DNA of 64,000 bases from Bradyrhizobium sp. 170 (GTDB lineage: Bacteria > Pseudomonadota > Alphaproteobacteria > Rhizobiales > Xanthobacteraceae). Both the position numbers and the translations under genes were made by a program. Positions within the stretch are counted from its first letter, which is position 1. Each line of letters begins with the position of its first letter. The notes under the pieces were generated by a model. That model did not search any database. It had not been told where the DNA came from and saw only the letters and a program-made list of their open reading frames with translations. This document shows positions 21,043 through 29,218 of the stretch, piece after piece. The stretch lies in NCBI RefSeq assembly GCF_023101085.1, contig NZ_CP064703.1:4960001-5024000 (forward strand). The letters run 5' to 3'.

Positions 21043-21759
21043 TCAGCACCGCGCCTCGATCGCTTTGCTGATTTCTTCCGGTGCGGCAAAAATCACATCT
21101 GCCCGGTCACCCATCATTCCCGCAGGCACAAGGGCTGGTCCGCCGCTTTGCGGACCATCTTTTCCGGAATCGGTTTTCAGGCGCAGGTTGCGCTCCCAAA
21201 ACGCGCGGGTCTTGCCATCGGCCGTGGTCACCCGATAGGTCTCGCGACAGTAGGTGATCGTCTTCACCTGCATGTTCGATTCCAGGCTTTTCAAATTGGG
21301 AACGCGGCCGCCGCCCATCATCCCACCCATCATTCCGCCCATGCCTCCCATTTGCCCTTGAGCGTACCGCTCCGGCGCGGCTCCCGGTTTTGTTGCTTCC
21401 TTCAGAAACGCGAGCAGGTCTGCGCGGTGCTGCGGCTCCTTGATGCCGTTAAACGTCATTTCATTGTCCGGCACCATGCGATCGGGATCGGTCAACCAGG
21501 CATCCAGCGAGCGGTCGTCCCAGATGATGCCGGACGATTTGAGAGCATCGGAGTAGCGTTCGAAGCTCGGCAACGATCCGGCCTTCCGATCCCACAGACC
21601 GGCAAGGCTCGGCCCCGTCATATTTCGATCCGGTTCAAGCGAATGACACGGCGCGCACATGCGAAAATCCCGCTGGCCCCGCGCAAGCTGTCCTGGCTCG
21701 GCGATCGCCTGCGAAGACCATGCCAACGTCGAAAGTGCGATCGCGACAAGCTTGTTCAT
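21043..21759 (-). CDS. Exported cytochrome c with a Met/Gly-rich hinge and C-terminal extension
   Basis: 238 residues from the ATG at 21757-21759, the start that leaves a clean signal peptide (MNKLVAIALSTLAWSSQAIA). A class I cytochrome c domain follows, with haem motif C35-A-P-C-H39 and a likely Met ligand in PDNEMTFNG. A Gly/Met-rich linker (GQMGGMGGMMGGMMGGG, about residues 131-147) joins it to a second region with an isolated Cys and a C-terminal Cys. The Met-rich linker could bind Cu(I), which would suit the copper context; that is inference. It lies downstream of the ECF-promoted small gene. Confidence 0.85.
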   Translation of the reverse strand: MNKLVAIALSTLAWSSQAIAEPGQLARGQRDFRMCAPCHSLEPDRNMTGPSLAGLWDRKAGSLPSFERYSDALKSSGIIWDDRSLDAWLTDPDRMVPDNEMTFNGIKEPQHRADLLAFLKEATKPGAAPERYAQGQMGGMGGMMGGMMGGGRVPNLKSLESNMQVKTITYCRETYRVTTADGKTRAFWERNLRLKTDSGKDGPQSGGPALVPAGMMGDRADVIFAAPEEISKAIEARC

Positions 21760-21934
21760 CGCCGCTCGTCCTTGCTCGCAGTGCGAAGATACTTGATCGG
21801 CGCCGCAGCCGCGAGGACTAAGACGATCACGATCGGCAACCATGATAGCCCTATGCCCTACTTAGTCCGCGTGGCCAGCCGTTAGTCAACGACGCCTGGT
21901 TGCGGCTGTGGGAGATCCGTTGCGCCCACCTACG

Positions 21935-22192
21935 TCAACGGCCCTTCGGACCGCCCTGGTAGCGGAACCCCGATCCGCCGCCGGCGGTCGCGGGCGCCAA
22001 ACGTAGTGCTGCTCGATCGTAGGCGAACGCAGAATACGGACCGGTTTGCGAGACAGCTCCGATCGGCGTGCTCCGCCTAGCCTCATTCGGCCAATAGCTC
22101 TTGTCGGTAATGGTCGAACCCGCTTGCGCTGTCGCGGAGATCGCCACAAGGGGCAACAAGAGGGAAATTGTGAGAAGGTGTTTGGTCGACAT
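21935..22192 (-). CDS. Small exported protein, candidate ECF-sigma target
   Basis: 85 residues from the ATG at 22190-22192. A signal peptide (STKHLLTISLLLPLVAISATAQA) is followed by about 60 residues rich in Ser, Ala and Gly with no Cys. No family recognised. It starts 53 bases below a GTAACC-N16-CGAA promoter, so its control by the neighbouring sigma factor is more readable than its job. The cytochrome c gene follows 175 bases on. Confidence 0.7.
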   Translation of the reverse strand: MSTKHLLTISLLLPLVAISATAQAGSTITDKSYWPNEARRSTPIGAVSQTGPYSAFAYDRAALRLAPATAGGGSGFRYQGGPKGR

Positions 22193-22244
22193 ATCCCGGC
22201 TCCATGATGTTGGAAGCGCCGTGGTGTGCGCCTCTAACCATGAG

Positions 22245-22270
22245 TTCGGAGCCAAATGTCAGCCGGTTAC
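22245..22270 (-). promoter_or_regulatory. ECF-type promoter GTAACC-N16-CGAA
   Basis: On the minus strand GTAACC (22270-22265) and CGAA (22248-22245) are separated by exactly 16 bases. The -35 carries the AAC core typical of ECF promoters. As I recall, this layout matches that reported for Caulobacter SigF and related factors. It sits 53 bases before the ATG at 22192 and downstream of the sigma/NrsF genes. Confidence 0.65.
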
Positions 22271-22306
22271 ACGCTCACGCCGACGTGACATCGCGTGGTA
22301 CGCCAT

Positions 22307-22948
22307 TCACCAACTCAACAGCCGTGGTCCCAATGTCGCGCCCGCGAGGGTGCACAGCACAATTGTTCCACCGTACCAGACGGCAATAAACGGCAGCGAA
22401 TCGTCGGTGCAGTGGAGCGCATAAGCCATCGCGCTCACGCCTCCTGCGACGAGACCGGCGAAAGCGCCCGCGCGCACGAGATTCGTTGGCGCCGCTCGGC
22501 GCACGGCCCAAATTGAAGCGGCAAAGGGCACGATGGCAATGACCGGAATGGAAAGGAGGCATTCCAGCCATTCATCGCCTACGATCATCCGGTCCCAATG
22601 CGCAGGGGGCGCGGACCCAAGGCTGATTGAGGCAAGAATCACGACGATGAGAAACGGCGCAGCGATAAGGAAGAGCGACATCCTCCGTTCACCGCCGGGG
22701 CGCGCCAGCCTCATCAAGTAGGCCATCGCGAGACCGCCGATCCCAATCGCGAACGCCAGCTTGATGGTGAGATAGATCAGCGCGCGGGTTGTCGTCAAAT
22801 CGGGGCGGAGGCCCAGGCCTGCAAAAGCGATGCCGAGGGCCGCGATCGCCGCCGCGGCAATTGCGACATGCAGCGTTCGGACAACCGCGTTGCGGTCGAC
22901 CGGCTCAAGATTCGCACTCAGAAGCGCAACCAGATCATCCGTCTTCAT
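22307..22948 (-). CDS. nrsF: NrsF-family anti-sigma factor (DUF1109)
   Basis: 213 residues with six hydrophobic segments, starting MKTDDLVALLSANLEPVDR, the usual DUF1109 beginning. Such proteins hold a SigF-type ECF factor at the inner membrane until metal or oxidative stress. Cys130 (DEWLECLL) and Cys180 (YALHCTDD) fall where the two conserved, functionally required cysteines of Caulobacter NrsF are reported, as I remember it; a third Cys is at 199. Its ATG overlaps the sigma stop by 4 bases, so the pair is co-translated. Confidence 0.9.
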   Translation of the reverse strand: MKTDDLVALLSANLEPVDRNAVVRTLHVAIAAAAIAALGIAFAGLGLRPDLTTTRALIYLTIKLAFAIGIGGLAMAYLMRLARPGGERRMSLFLIAAPFLIVVILASISLGSAPPAHWDRMIVGDEWLECLLSIPVIAIVPFAASIWAVRRAAPTNLVRAGAFAGLVAGGVSAMAYALHCTDDSLPFIAVWYGGTIVLCTLAGATLGPRLLSW

Positions 22949-23502
22949 GTTCGCGTTTCCCGGGCAATCGACGCAGCGAGCGCTTTGAGCCCGCGATGAA
23001 TATTTACCTTTACGCCCGACTCCGAGAGACCGCATCGTTTCGCGGCTTCGGCCACGCTCAGCCCGTCAAGTTTTACGGCCCCGATCGCACATTGCATGCC
23101 TTCCGGCAGCCGCTGCATAAGCCGCCGGATATCATGCGTGCTTTCGGCGTCGGCATTGTCATCATGTGCCATGACCTCATCGGCCGCGTCGATCGGCATC
23201 TCGGCGAGCGACGCGCGATTGCGGCGCAGAAAATCGATCAGTTTGTAGCGCGCGATGGCGTGCACCCAAGGCGTGAGTGGCTCCCGCGGATCATAGGTAT
23301 GCCGCTTGAGGTGTATCGCCAATATGGCTTCCTGCACCAAATCTTCCGCCTCCGCTATTCCCCTGCCGACTGCGACGAGTTTGGTCTTGTAATAGGCACG
23401 CAGGCGACGGCTCAACCGGTCGAGCAGCGAGCGGTGCGACGCCGCGTTACCGTCCAGGCTCGCAAGCATGAGGGCCTTGAGTTCGATTTCCAGGGTCGTC
23501 AT
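22945..23502 (-). CDS. sigF: ECF RNA polymerase sigma factor, SigF/EcfF type
   Basis: 185 residues. Region 2 is seen in DLVQEAILAIHLKRHTYDP and HAIARYKLIDFLRR; region 4 in RLPEGMQCAIGAVKLDGLS and AAKRCGLSESGVKVNIHRGLKAL. It starts 5 bases after the cusA stop and overlaps nrsF by 4, so it is wired into the efflux operon as a downstream gene. The likely loop is metal stress, then NrsF release, then sigma on its target promoters (one candidate at 22245-22270). No matching promoter was found upstream of the efflux genes. Confidence 0.93.
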   Translation of the reverse strand: MTTLEIELKALMLASLDGNAASHRSLLDRLSRRLRAYYKTKLVAVGRGIAEAEDLVQEAILAIHLKRHTYDPREPLTPWVHAIARYKLIDFLRRNRASLAEMPIDAADEVMAHDDNADAESTHDIRRLMQRLPEGMQCAIGAVKLDGLSVAEAAKRCGLSESGVKVNIHRGLKALAASIARETRT

Positions 23503-23507
23503 GCCTG

Positions 23508-26500
23508 CTATCTCGTTAGTTCGACGGTCCGGCGGATTTGGTTACAGTCGGCAGACTCGGGAACTTTTCGCGGTCCGACAGGGGAAGCGATCGACGGCGG
23601 CGCCCCGGCAGAATCTTCCATATCTTTCAGCCCAAATCCCTTCACCAGGCCGAAGATCGCCGGGATCACGATCAGCGTCAGCAAGGTGGAGGAGATCATG
23701 CCGCCAATCATCGGCACGGCGATGCGCTGCATGATCTCCGAGCCGGTGCCGCTGCTCCACATGATCGGGAGCAGCCCGGCCATGATGGCCACCACCGTCA
23801 TCATCTTCGGCCGCACGCGCTCGACCGCGCCCTCCATGATGGCATCGTAGAGGTCGCTACGCGTTAGGGCGCGGCCCTCGGCTTCGCGCCGGCCCTTGAT
23901 CTCAGCCAATGCCTGGTTGAGATAGATCAGCATCACCACACCGGTCTCGGCGGCGACACCGGCCAGTGCGATGAAGCCGACCGCGACCGCCACCGAAAGG
24001 TTGAAGCCGAGCCACCACATCAGCCAGAACCCGCCGACTAGCGCGAACGGCAGCGACAGCATCACGATCATCGTCTCGGTGACGGACCTGAAGTTGAGAT
24101 ACAACAGCAGGAAGATGATGAGCAGCGTCGCGGGAACGACGATTTTGAGCCGTGCGGTGGCGCGTTCGAGATATTCGTACTGGCCGCTCCACATCACATA
24201 GTAGCCGGGTGGAAACTGGATGCTGGCTTGCACGGCGCGCTGCGCCTCGGCGACATAGCCGCCGAGGTCGCGGTCGCGGATGTCGACATAGATGTAGGTC
24301 GCCAACTGGCCGTTCTCGGTGCGGATCGAGGACGGCCCGCGCGCGGGGGCAATCTTTGCGACTTCGCCGAGCGGGACGGCGCCGCCGGCCGGCATCGGCA
24401 CCAGCACGTCGCTTGCAATCGCCTTTGGATTGTCGCGCAAATCCCGGGGGTAGCGCATGTTGACGGAGAAGCGCTGGCGTCCCTCGACTGTCGTCGTGAC
24501 CGTCTGTCCGCCAAGCGCCGTTGCAATGGTATCCTGGACGTCCTGGACCATGATGCCGTAGCGCGCCATCGCTTCGCGGTCCGGCGTGATCTCCAGATAA
24601 TAGCCGCCGATGCCACGCTCGGCGTAGGCGGACGAGGTGCCGGGGACAGCCTTCAGGACTTGCTCGATTTGCTTGGCGAGCTTGTCGATCTCGACCAGAT
24701 CGGTGCCGATCACCTTGACCCCGACCGGGGTGCGGATGCCGGTCGACAGCATGTCGATGCGAGCCTTGATCGGCATGGTCCAGGCGTTGGAGACGCCGGG
24801 AAACTGTAGCGCCTTGTCCATCTCCGCGATCAGGCTGTCGATCGTCACGCCGGCCCGCCACTCCTGCTTTGGCTTGAGATTGACGACGGTCTCGTACATT
24901 TCCGACGGCGCCGGATCGGTTGCGGTCGCGGCGCGGCCTGCCTTGCCGTAGACGGATTCGACTTCCGGAAAAGACCGGATGATCCGATCCTGTGTCTGCA
25001 TCAGTTCAGCGGACTTGGTGACAGAGATGCCCGGCAATGTTGTCGGCATGTAGAGCAGCGTGCCCTCGTTCAAATTGGGCATGAACTCGGTGCCGAGCTG
25101 CCGAGCTGGCCACACCGTCACGGCCAGAACGGCGAGCGCGATCAGGATCACGAGAGACTTGGCGCGCATGACGCTCTTGATGACGGGCCGATAGATCCAG
25201 ATCAAGAAGCGGTTGATCGGGTTTTTGTGCTCGGGAACGATCTTGCCGCGGACGAAGATCACCATTAGCGCCGGCACAAGCGTCACCGAGAGAAGCGCGG
25301 CGGCAGCCATGGCGAAAGTCTTTGTGAAAGCCAGTGGACTGAACAGCCGTCCTTCCTGCGACTCCAGCGTGAAGATCGGCATGAATGACACGGTGATAAT
25401 CAGCAGGCTGAAGAACAACGCCGGCCCGACCTGGGCGGCCGCCTCGATCAGGATCGCGACCCGCGACTGTCCAGGCTCGGCCCGTTCGAGGTGCTTGTGG
25501 GCATTCTCGATCATGACGATCGCCGCATCCACCATGGCGCCGATCGCGATCGCAATGCCGCCGAGGCTCATGATGTTGGAGCCAATCCCCAGCAATTTCA
25601 TCGCACCGAAGGCCATCAGCACGCCGACCGGCAGCATCAGGATGGCGACCAGCGCGCTGCGGACGTGCAGCAGGAACACGATGCAGACCAATGCGACGAC
25701 GACGCTCTCCTCGAACAGCGTGTGCTTGAGCGTGTCGATTGCTGCGTATATCAGGTTCGAGCGGTCGTAGACCGGAACAATCTCGACCGACTTCGGCAGG
25801 CTGCTTGCGATTTCCTGGAAACGCTTCTTGACGTTCTCGATGACGTTGAGTGCGTTGACGCCAAAGCGCTGCAGCACGATACCGCTCGCGACCTCGCCCT
25901 CCCCGTTCAGTTCGGTGATGCCGCGCCGCTCGTCGGGGCCGAGCTCCACCCGGGCGACGTCGCGCAGCAACACCGGCGTGCCGTTGCTCACTTTCAGCAC
26001 GACGTTGCCGAGATCGTTGATGCTCTTCAGATAGCCCTTGCCACGGATGACGTATTCGAATTCGGACAGCTCGACGGTGCGGCCGCCAACGTCAGCGTTG
26101 CTGGCACGGATCGCCTCGCGCATCTTCTGCATGGTGATGCCGCGGTCGCGCATGCGCTGCGGATCGAGGATCACATTGTACTGCTTGACGAAGCCGCCGA
26201 CGCTCGCCACTTCCGCGACGCCTTCGGCCTTGGCGAGCGCGAACTTCAGATTCCAGTCCTGAATCGTGCGGGTGTCGGAAAGGTTCAGCTCCTTCGACAC
26301 GATAGCATATTGGTAAACCCAGCCGACACCGGTCGCATCCGGGCCGATGGTCGGCGTCACGCCGGCGGGAATGCGTGAGGTCGCGCCGTTCAGGAATTCG
26401 AGCACCCGCGAGCGCGCCCAATAGATGTCGGTCCCGTCTTCAAAAATGACGTAGACGAACGAGACGCCGAAGAACGAGAAGCCGCGAACGACTTTCGACT

Positions 26501-26732
26501 TCGGTACCGTCAGCATCGCCGTCGTCAAGGGATAGGTGACCTGGTCCTCGATGACCTGGGGCGCCTGGCCGGGGTACTCCGTGTAGACGATGACCTGCGT
26601 GTCAGAGAGGTCGGGGATGGCGTCCAGCGGCAGATGGACGAGCGCGTAGATACCCGCCGCAGCAGCGAAGCCGGTGCCGAACAGCACCAGCAGCAGGTTA
26701 CGGGCCGACCAGGCGATCAAGCGGGCAATCAT
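23508..26732 (-). CDS. cusA: Heavy-metal RND efflux pump, CusA type (Cu/Ag)
   Basis: 1074-residue inner-membrane proton/metal antiporter. The transmembrane-4 signature GAMVDAAIVMIENAHK (398-413) holds the proton-relay Asp402. The three Met residues that carry Cu(I)/Ag(I) through E. coli CusA (573, 623, 672) are all present here at 562 (YMPTTLPG), 612 (SEMYET) and 661 (RIDMLSTG), each offset by 11. This favours copper/silver over Zn/Co/Cd. The start overlaps the cusB stop by 4 bases. No outer-membrane CusC-like gene lies in the island, so a TolC-type channel must come from elsewhere. Confidence 0.95.
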   Translation of the reverse strand: MIARLIAWSARNLLLVLFGTGFAAAAGIYALVHLPLDAIPDLSDTQVIVYTEYPGQAPQVIEDQVTYPLTTAMLTVPKSKVVRGFSFFGVSFVYVIFEDGTDIYWARSRVLEFLNGATSRIPAGVTPTIGPDATGVGWVYQYAIVSKELNLSDTRTIQDWNLKFALAKAEGVAEVASVGGFVKQYNVILDPQRMRDRGITMQKMREAIRASNADVGGRTVELSEFEYVIRGKGYLKSINDLGNVVLKVSNGTPVLLRDVARVELGPDERRGITELNGEGEVASGIVLQRFGVNALNVIENVKKRFQEIASSLPKSVEIVPVYDRSNLIYAAIDTLKHTLFEESVVVALVCIVFLLHVRSALVAILMLPVGVLMAFGAMKLLGIGSNIMSLGGIAIAIGAMVDAAIVMIENAHKHLERAEPGQSRVAILIEAAAQVGPALFFSLLIITVSFMPIFTLESQEGRLFSPLAFTKTFAMAAAALLSVTLVPALMVIFVRGKIVPEHKNPINRFLIWIYRPVIKSVMRAKSLVILIALAVLAVTVWPARQLGTEFMPNLNEGTLLYMPTTLPGISVTKSAELMQTQDRIIRSFPEVESVYGKAGRAATATDPAPSEMYETVVNLKPKQEWRAGVTIDSLIAEMDKALQFPGVSNAWTMPIKARIDMLSTGIRTPVGVKVIGTDLVEIDKLAKQIEQVLKAVPGTSSAYAERGIGGYYLEITPDREAMARYGIMVQDVQDTIATALGGQTVTTTVEGRQRFSVNMRYPRDLRDNPKAIASDVLVPMPAGGAVPLGEVAKIAPARGPSSIRTENGQLATYIYVDIRDRDLGGYVAEAQRAVQASIQFPPGYYVMWSGQYEYLERATARLKIVVPATLLIIFLLLYLNFRSVTETMIVMLSLPFALVGGFWLMWWLGFNLSVAVAVGFIALAGVAAETGVVMLIYLNQALAEIKGRREAEGRALTRSDLYDAIMEGAVERVRPKMMTVVAIMAGLLPIMWSSGTGSEIMQRIAVPMIGGMISSTLLTLIVIPAIFGLVKGFGLKDMEDSAGAPPSIASPVGPRKVPESADCNQIRRTVELTR

Positions 26733-28132
26733 TGCTGAGCTCCCTCGGCAAAGCCCTTGAGAGCGGCCTTCAGGTTACTCTCCGCATCGATCAGAAAATT
26801 GGCCGCAACGACAACGGGCTCTCCGTCCTTCACCCCGCTGCGGATTTCGATCAGGCTGCCGCCCCGGCGGCCGATCTGGACGTCGCGAGGTTCGAACCGG
26901 CCCTCGCCCTTGTCGACCAGAACGACCTGCCGAGAGCCCGTATCGAGCACCGAACTGTCGGGAACCGCCAGAACGGGCTCCGAGCCGCCAATCTCGATGT
27001 CGGCATCGACGTACATGTCCGGCAGTAACGCCAGATCTGAATTGTCGAGTTCGATCCGAACGCGGGCTGTCCGTGTCTCGCGGTTGACCTGGGGGTAGAC
27101 GACCGCGATTTTTCCGGAGAAGTCCCGCGCGGCGAAGCTGCGCGCCCGGACGGTTACGGGCTGTCCGACCGCAAGCGAGCCGAGGTCGCGCTCGGCCACG
27201 TCGATCAATGCCCAGACAACCGAGGTGTCGGCGACGCGGAAGAGCACGTCGCCCGGTTGAGCTCGCATGCCCTGGACCGCGTTGCGTTCCAGTACGATGC
27301 CATCGCGCGGGGCCGACCACTCGACGGTCACGGGAACGACCCGCGTCCGTTCGATCGCGGTGATCACCGCGTCGGGCACGTCGAGATTCATCAACCGTTG
27401 CCGCGAGCCGCGTCCGTAGGAGGGTTCGCCCGCCGTAGTCCTGGACGTCAAGGTCGTCACATATTCGGCGGCCGCACTGGAAACTGCGGGACTGTAGACC
27501 TGCATCAAAGGCTGTCCCTTCTTGACGAAGGTGCCAGTCGTGACGTCGGCAACCGATTGCAGGTAGGTTTCCGCGCGCATCGCGATCACCGAGACGCGGC
27601 GCTCATCGAGCTGCACTGTACCCGGCGCGCGGATCGCGGTACGGATCACGCGCCGGGCGGCGGGCTCCGATTTGACGCCGGTCCGCTGGATCTTTCCCGG
27701 CGAGACCTTGACCGATCCGTCGTCGCTGTCCTCGCCTTCATAGACGGGGATGTAATCCATTCCCATCGAATCCTTCTTCGGCGTCGGCGAAACATCTGGC
27801 AGACCCATCGGGTTGCGGTAATACTTGATCTTGCGGTCGGCGGGCGGCGCGGCCGCCACTTCCGCCGGATCGTCGAAACTGATGTCGGCGCCCCGGGGAA
27901 CGGCGCGGTAGTCGCGGCCGTCAGGCGTCTTCTTCGGCGTCAGCGAATACAAAGTCTTGCCGTCCGGATCCTGATAGTAGATCGCAGCAACAGCCGGTTC
28001 GGCGCGCGCCTGCTCCATGACGTGTGCGTGCTTCGTCTCTCTGCTCGGCCAGAGATATGGACGCGAGAGGGCGCCAGCGATCGCCACAGCCGTGACGGCA
28101 GCAGCGATCGCAACCATGACTGACCGTTTCAT
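26729..28132 (-). CDS. cusB: Periplasmic adaptor (membrane fusion) protein, CusB type
   Basis: 467 residues: an N-terminal membrane anchor (about 5-24), then two copies of the heavy-metal-binding domain at about 52-79 (YYQDPDGKTLYSLTPKK) and 104-133 (YYRNPMGLPDVSPTPKKDSMGMDY). The usual alpha-hairpin, lipoyl and beta-barrel MFP parts follow. Only the second copy keeps the Met-Gly-Met pattern; the first looks degenerate. It bridges CusA and an outer-membrane channel and probably passes metal to the pump. It overlaps both neighbours by 4 bases (fixH-like gene and cusA). Confidence 0.93.
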   Translation of the reverse strand: MKRSVMVAIAAAVTAVAIAGALSRPYLWPSRETKHAHVMEQARAEPAVAAIYYQDPDGKTLYSLTPKKTPDGRDYRAVPRGADISFDDPAEVAAAPPADRKIKYYRNPMGLPDVSPTPKKDSMGMDYIPVYEGEDSDDGSVKVSPGKIQRTGVKSEPAARRVIRTAIRAPGTVQLDERRVSVIAMRAETYLQSVADVTTGTFVKKGQPLMQVYSPAVSSAAAEYVTTLTSRTTAGEPSYGRGSRQRLMNLDVPDAVITAIERTRVVPVTVEWSAPRDGIVLERNAVQGMRAQPGDVLFRVADTSVVWALIDVAERDLGSLAVGQPVTVRARSFAARDFSGKIAVVYPQVNRETRTARVRIELDNSDLALLPDMYVDADIEIGGSEPVLAVPDSSVLDTGSRQVVLVDKGEGRFEPRDVQIGRRGGSLIEIRSGVKDGEPVVVAANFLIDAESNLKAALKGFAEGAQQ

Positions 28133-28536
28133 TGGTCGGCCTGGATGACGAGTTTGTTTTCGACCGTGCCGGTTTCACCCTGCACCTTCGCGCCGAGCGA
28201 CAATTGCCACCGGCCAGCCATGCCAAAGGTGGCCTTGAACCGGTAGGTGCCCGGCTCCGATCCCGGAAGCGGGGTGACCTTGGTGACCATCTCCTGCATG
28301 GCATCCGGAGCCATGTCGAGGCGCGTGGCGAAAATGACCGCGTCCGGAACAGGCTTTCCCGTCGTCTTGTCGACGAGCTTCACGGCGATAGTTTTGTCGG
28401 GACCGGTCTTGACGGTCGGCTCGACCAGCCTGAACTCGTAGTTCTTGATGTCGGCGAGCGCGACGGTGGCGACGCAGGTCAGGGCAGCGCCGGTCAACGC
28501 AACCCAAAGGGTGCGCGAATATTGAATGGCCTTCAT
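28129..28536 (-). CDS. Exported FixH/YtkA-like protein
   Basis: 135 residues with a signal peptide ending near ATVALA (about residue 28) and a single immunoglobulin-like domain typical of FixH/YtkA: DKTTGKPVPDAVIF, RLDMAPDAMQEM, then GTYRFKATFGMAGRWQLSL. The Met spacing (DMAPDAM, then GMAG) is shared with proteins found beside copper genes and cbb3 oxidase assembly genes. It is first in the tight fixH-cusB-cusA-sigF-nrsF unit. A periplasmic copper-binding or delivery role is inferred. RBS GAGG lies 8 bases before the ATG. Confidence 0.85.
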   Translation of the reverse strand: MKAIQYSRTLWVALTGAALTCVATVALADIKNYEFRLVEPTVKTGPDKTIAVKLVDKTTGKPVPDAVIFATRLDMAPDAMQEMVTKVTPLPGSEPGTYRFKATFGMAGRWQLSLGAKVQGETGTVENKLVIQADQ

Positions 28537-28614
28537 AGTGATATCCTCGATCTCGTGGTCAGCTGCGAACGCAGCATGGGCGCGGACGCCACAAAGCGCC
28601 GCGGGACTCCGGCG

Positions 28615-28989
28615 TTACGCCGAACGGACCAGGGATCGGGGAGGTTTTGGAGGGGGTGAGTATCCAACGCTTTCCACTTCTGGATCGCTGCCGGGAAGCA
28701 GCATCCGAAGCGTAACGGACTGGATTTCAGCGACACCAGCCGGCAGCGGCGCCTGCAACGTCGTCGACACGCAGAGCGCCATCAACGGGCACTGGCCGCA
28801 ATCGACAGGCGCCGACTTGTCCGGGCAACACGGCATGTCTTCGGACATGGCGGCCGTGTCGTCGGACATCGACGTCATCGCCATCGATGCCGTCGCGCCC
28901 GTATTCGCCCGCGCCGTGAGCGGGGCGATGACGAGGCCGACGATCACAAGGACCGCCAGCAGCCGGCAAAGGTGGATCGAGCGTTTCAC
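28615..28989 (-). CDS. Exported Met/Cys-rich protein at the head of the copper operon
   Basis: 124 residues from a GTG at 28987-28989, which leaves a clean signal peptide (KRSIHLCRLLAVLVIVGLVI then APLTARA); ATG 29040 is an alternative. The mature part is Met-rich (SMAMTSMSDDTAAMSEDM) and then Cys-rich (MPCCPDKSAPVDCGQCP), a pattern fitting a periplasmic Cu(I) binder. The last third has a Pro-rich tail. It is not one of the bufferin families as far as I can see. 78 bases separate it from the FixH-like gene; probably the same transcript. Confidence 0.7.
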   Translation of the reverse strand: MKRSIHLCRLLAVLVIVGLVIAPLTARANTGATASMAMTSMSDDTAAMSEDMPCCPDKSAPVDCGQCPLMALCVSTTLQAPLPAGVAEIQSVTLRMLLPGSDPEVESVGYSPPPKPPRSLVRSA

Positions 28990-29014
28990 GGGGCCAGTTT
29001 CGCACAACCTGACC

Positions 29015-29041
29015 CGTGATGGGAAGCAAAGTTCCATCACG
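29015..29041. promoter_or_regulatory. Perfect 8-bp inverted repeat in the divergent copper promoter region
   Basis: CGTGATGG (29015-29022) and CCATCACG (29034-29041) are exact reverse complements 11 bases apart, lying 26 bases upstream of the GTG at 28989. Candidate operator. If translation began at ATG 29040 instead, the repeat would be coding. Confidence 0.4.
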
Positions 29042-29176
29042 AAATCGCGGGTTTCGTTAACATATCCCGGTCGGGAAAGATCGCATTGCGATGAATCAAA
29101 TCCATCCGCACCGGCAGGGCCAGGTTCGTATTGCCGGAGAGCCAGAACATTTTTCTGGGCCGCGACTTAAGGTAAC

Positions 29177-29194
29177 GACCGCCCGGTGGCGGTC
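29177..29194 (+). promoter_or_regulatory. Leader hairpin before the csp gene
   Basis: GACCGCC-CGGT-GGCGGTC, a perfect 7-bp stem with a 4-base loop, 24 bases before the csp ATG. It could be a leader hairpin or an operator. Confidence 0.4.
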
Positions 29195-29218
29195 TGCCCT
29201 CCAGCCAGGAGCACCACC

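Noticed and set aside
28615..28989. DUF2282/MNIO bufferin precursor
   Set aside because: The Met/Cys distribution differs from the bufferin pattern, and no MNIO (DUF692) or DUF2063 gene is near.
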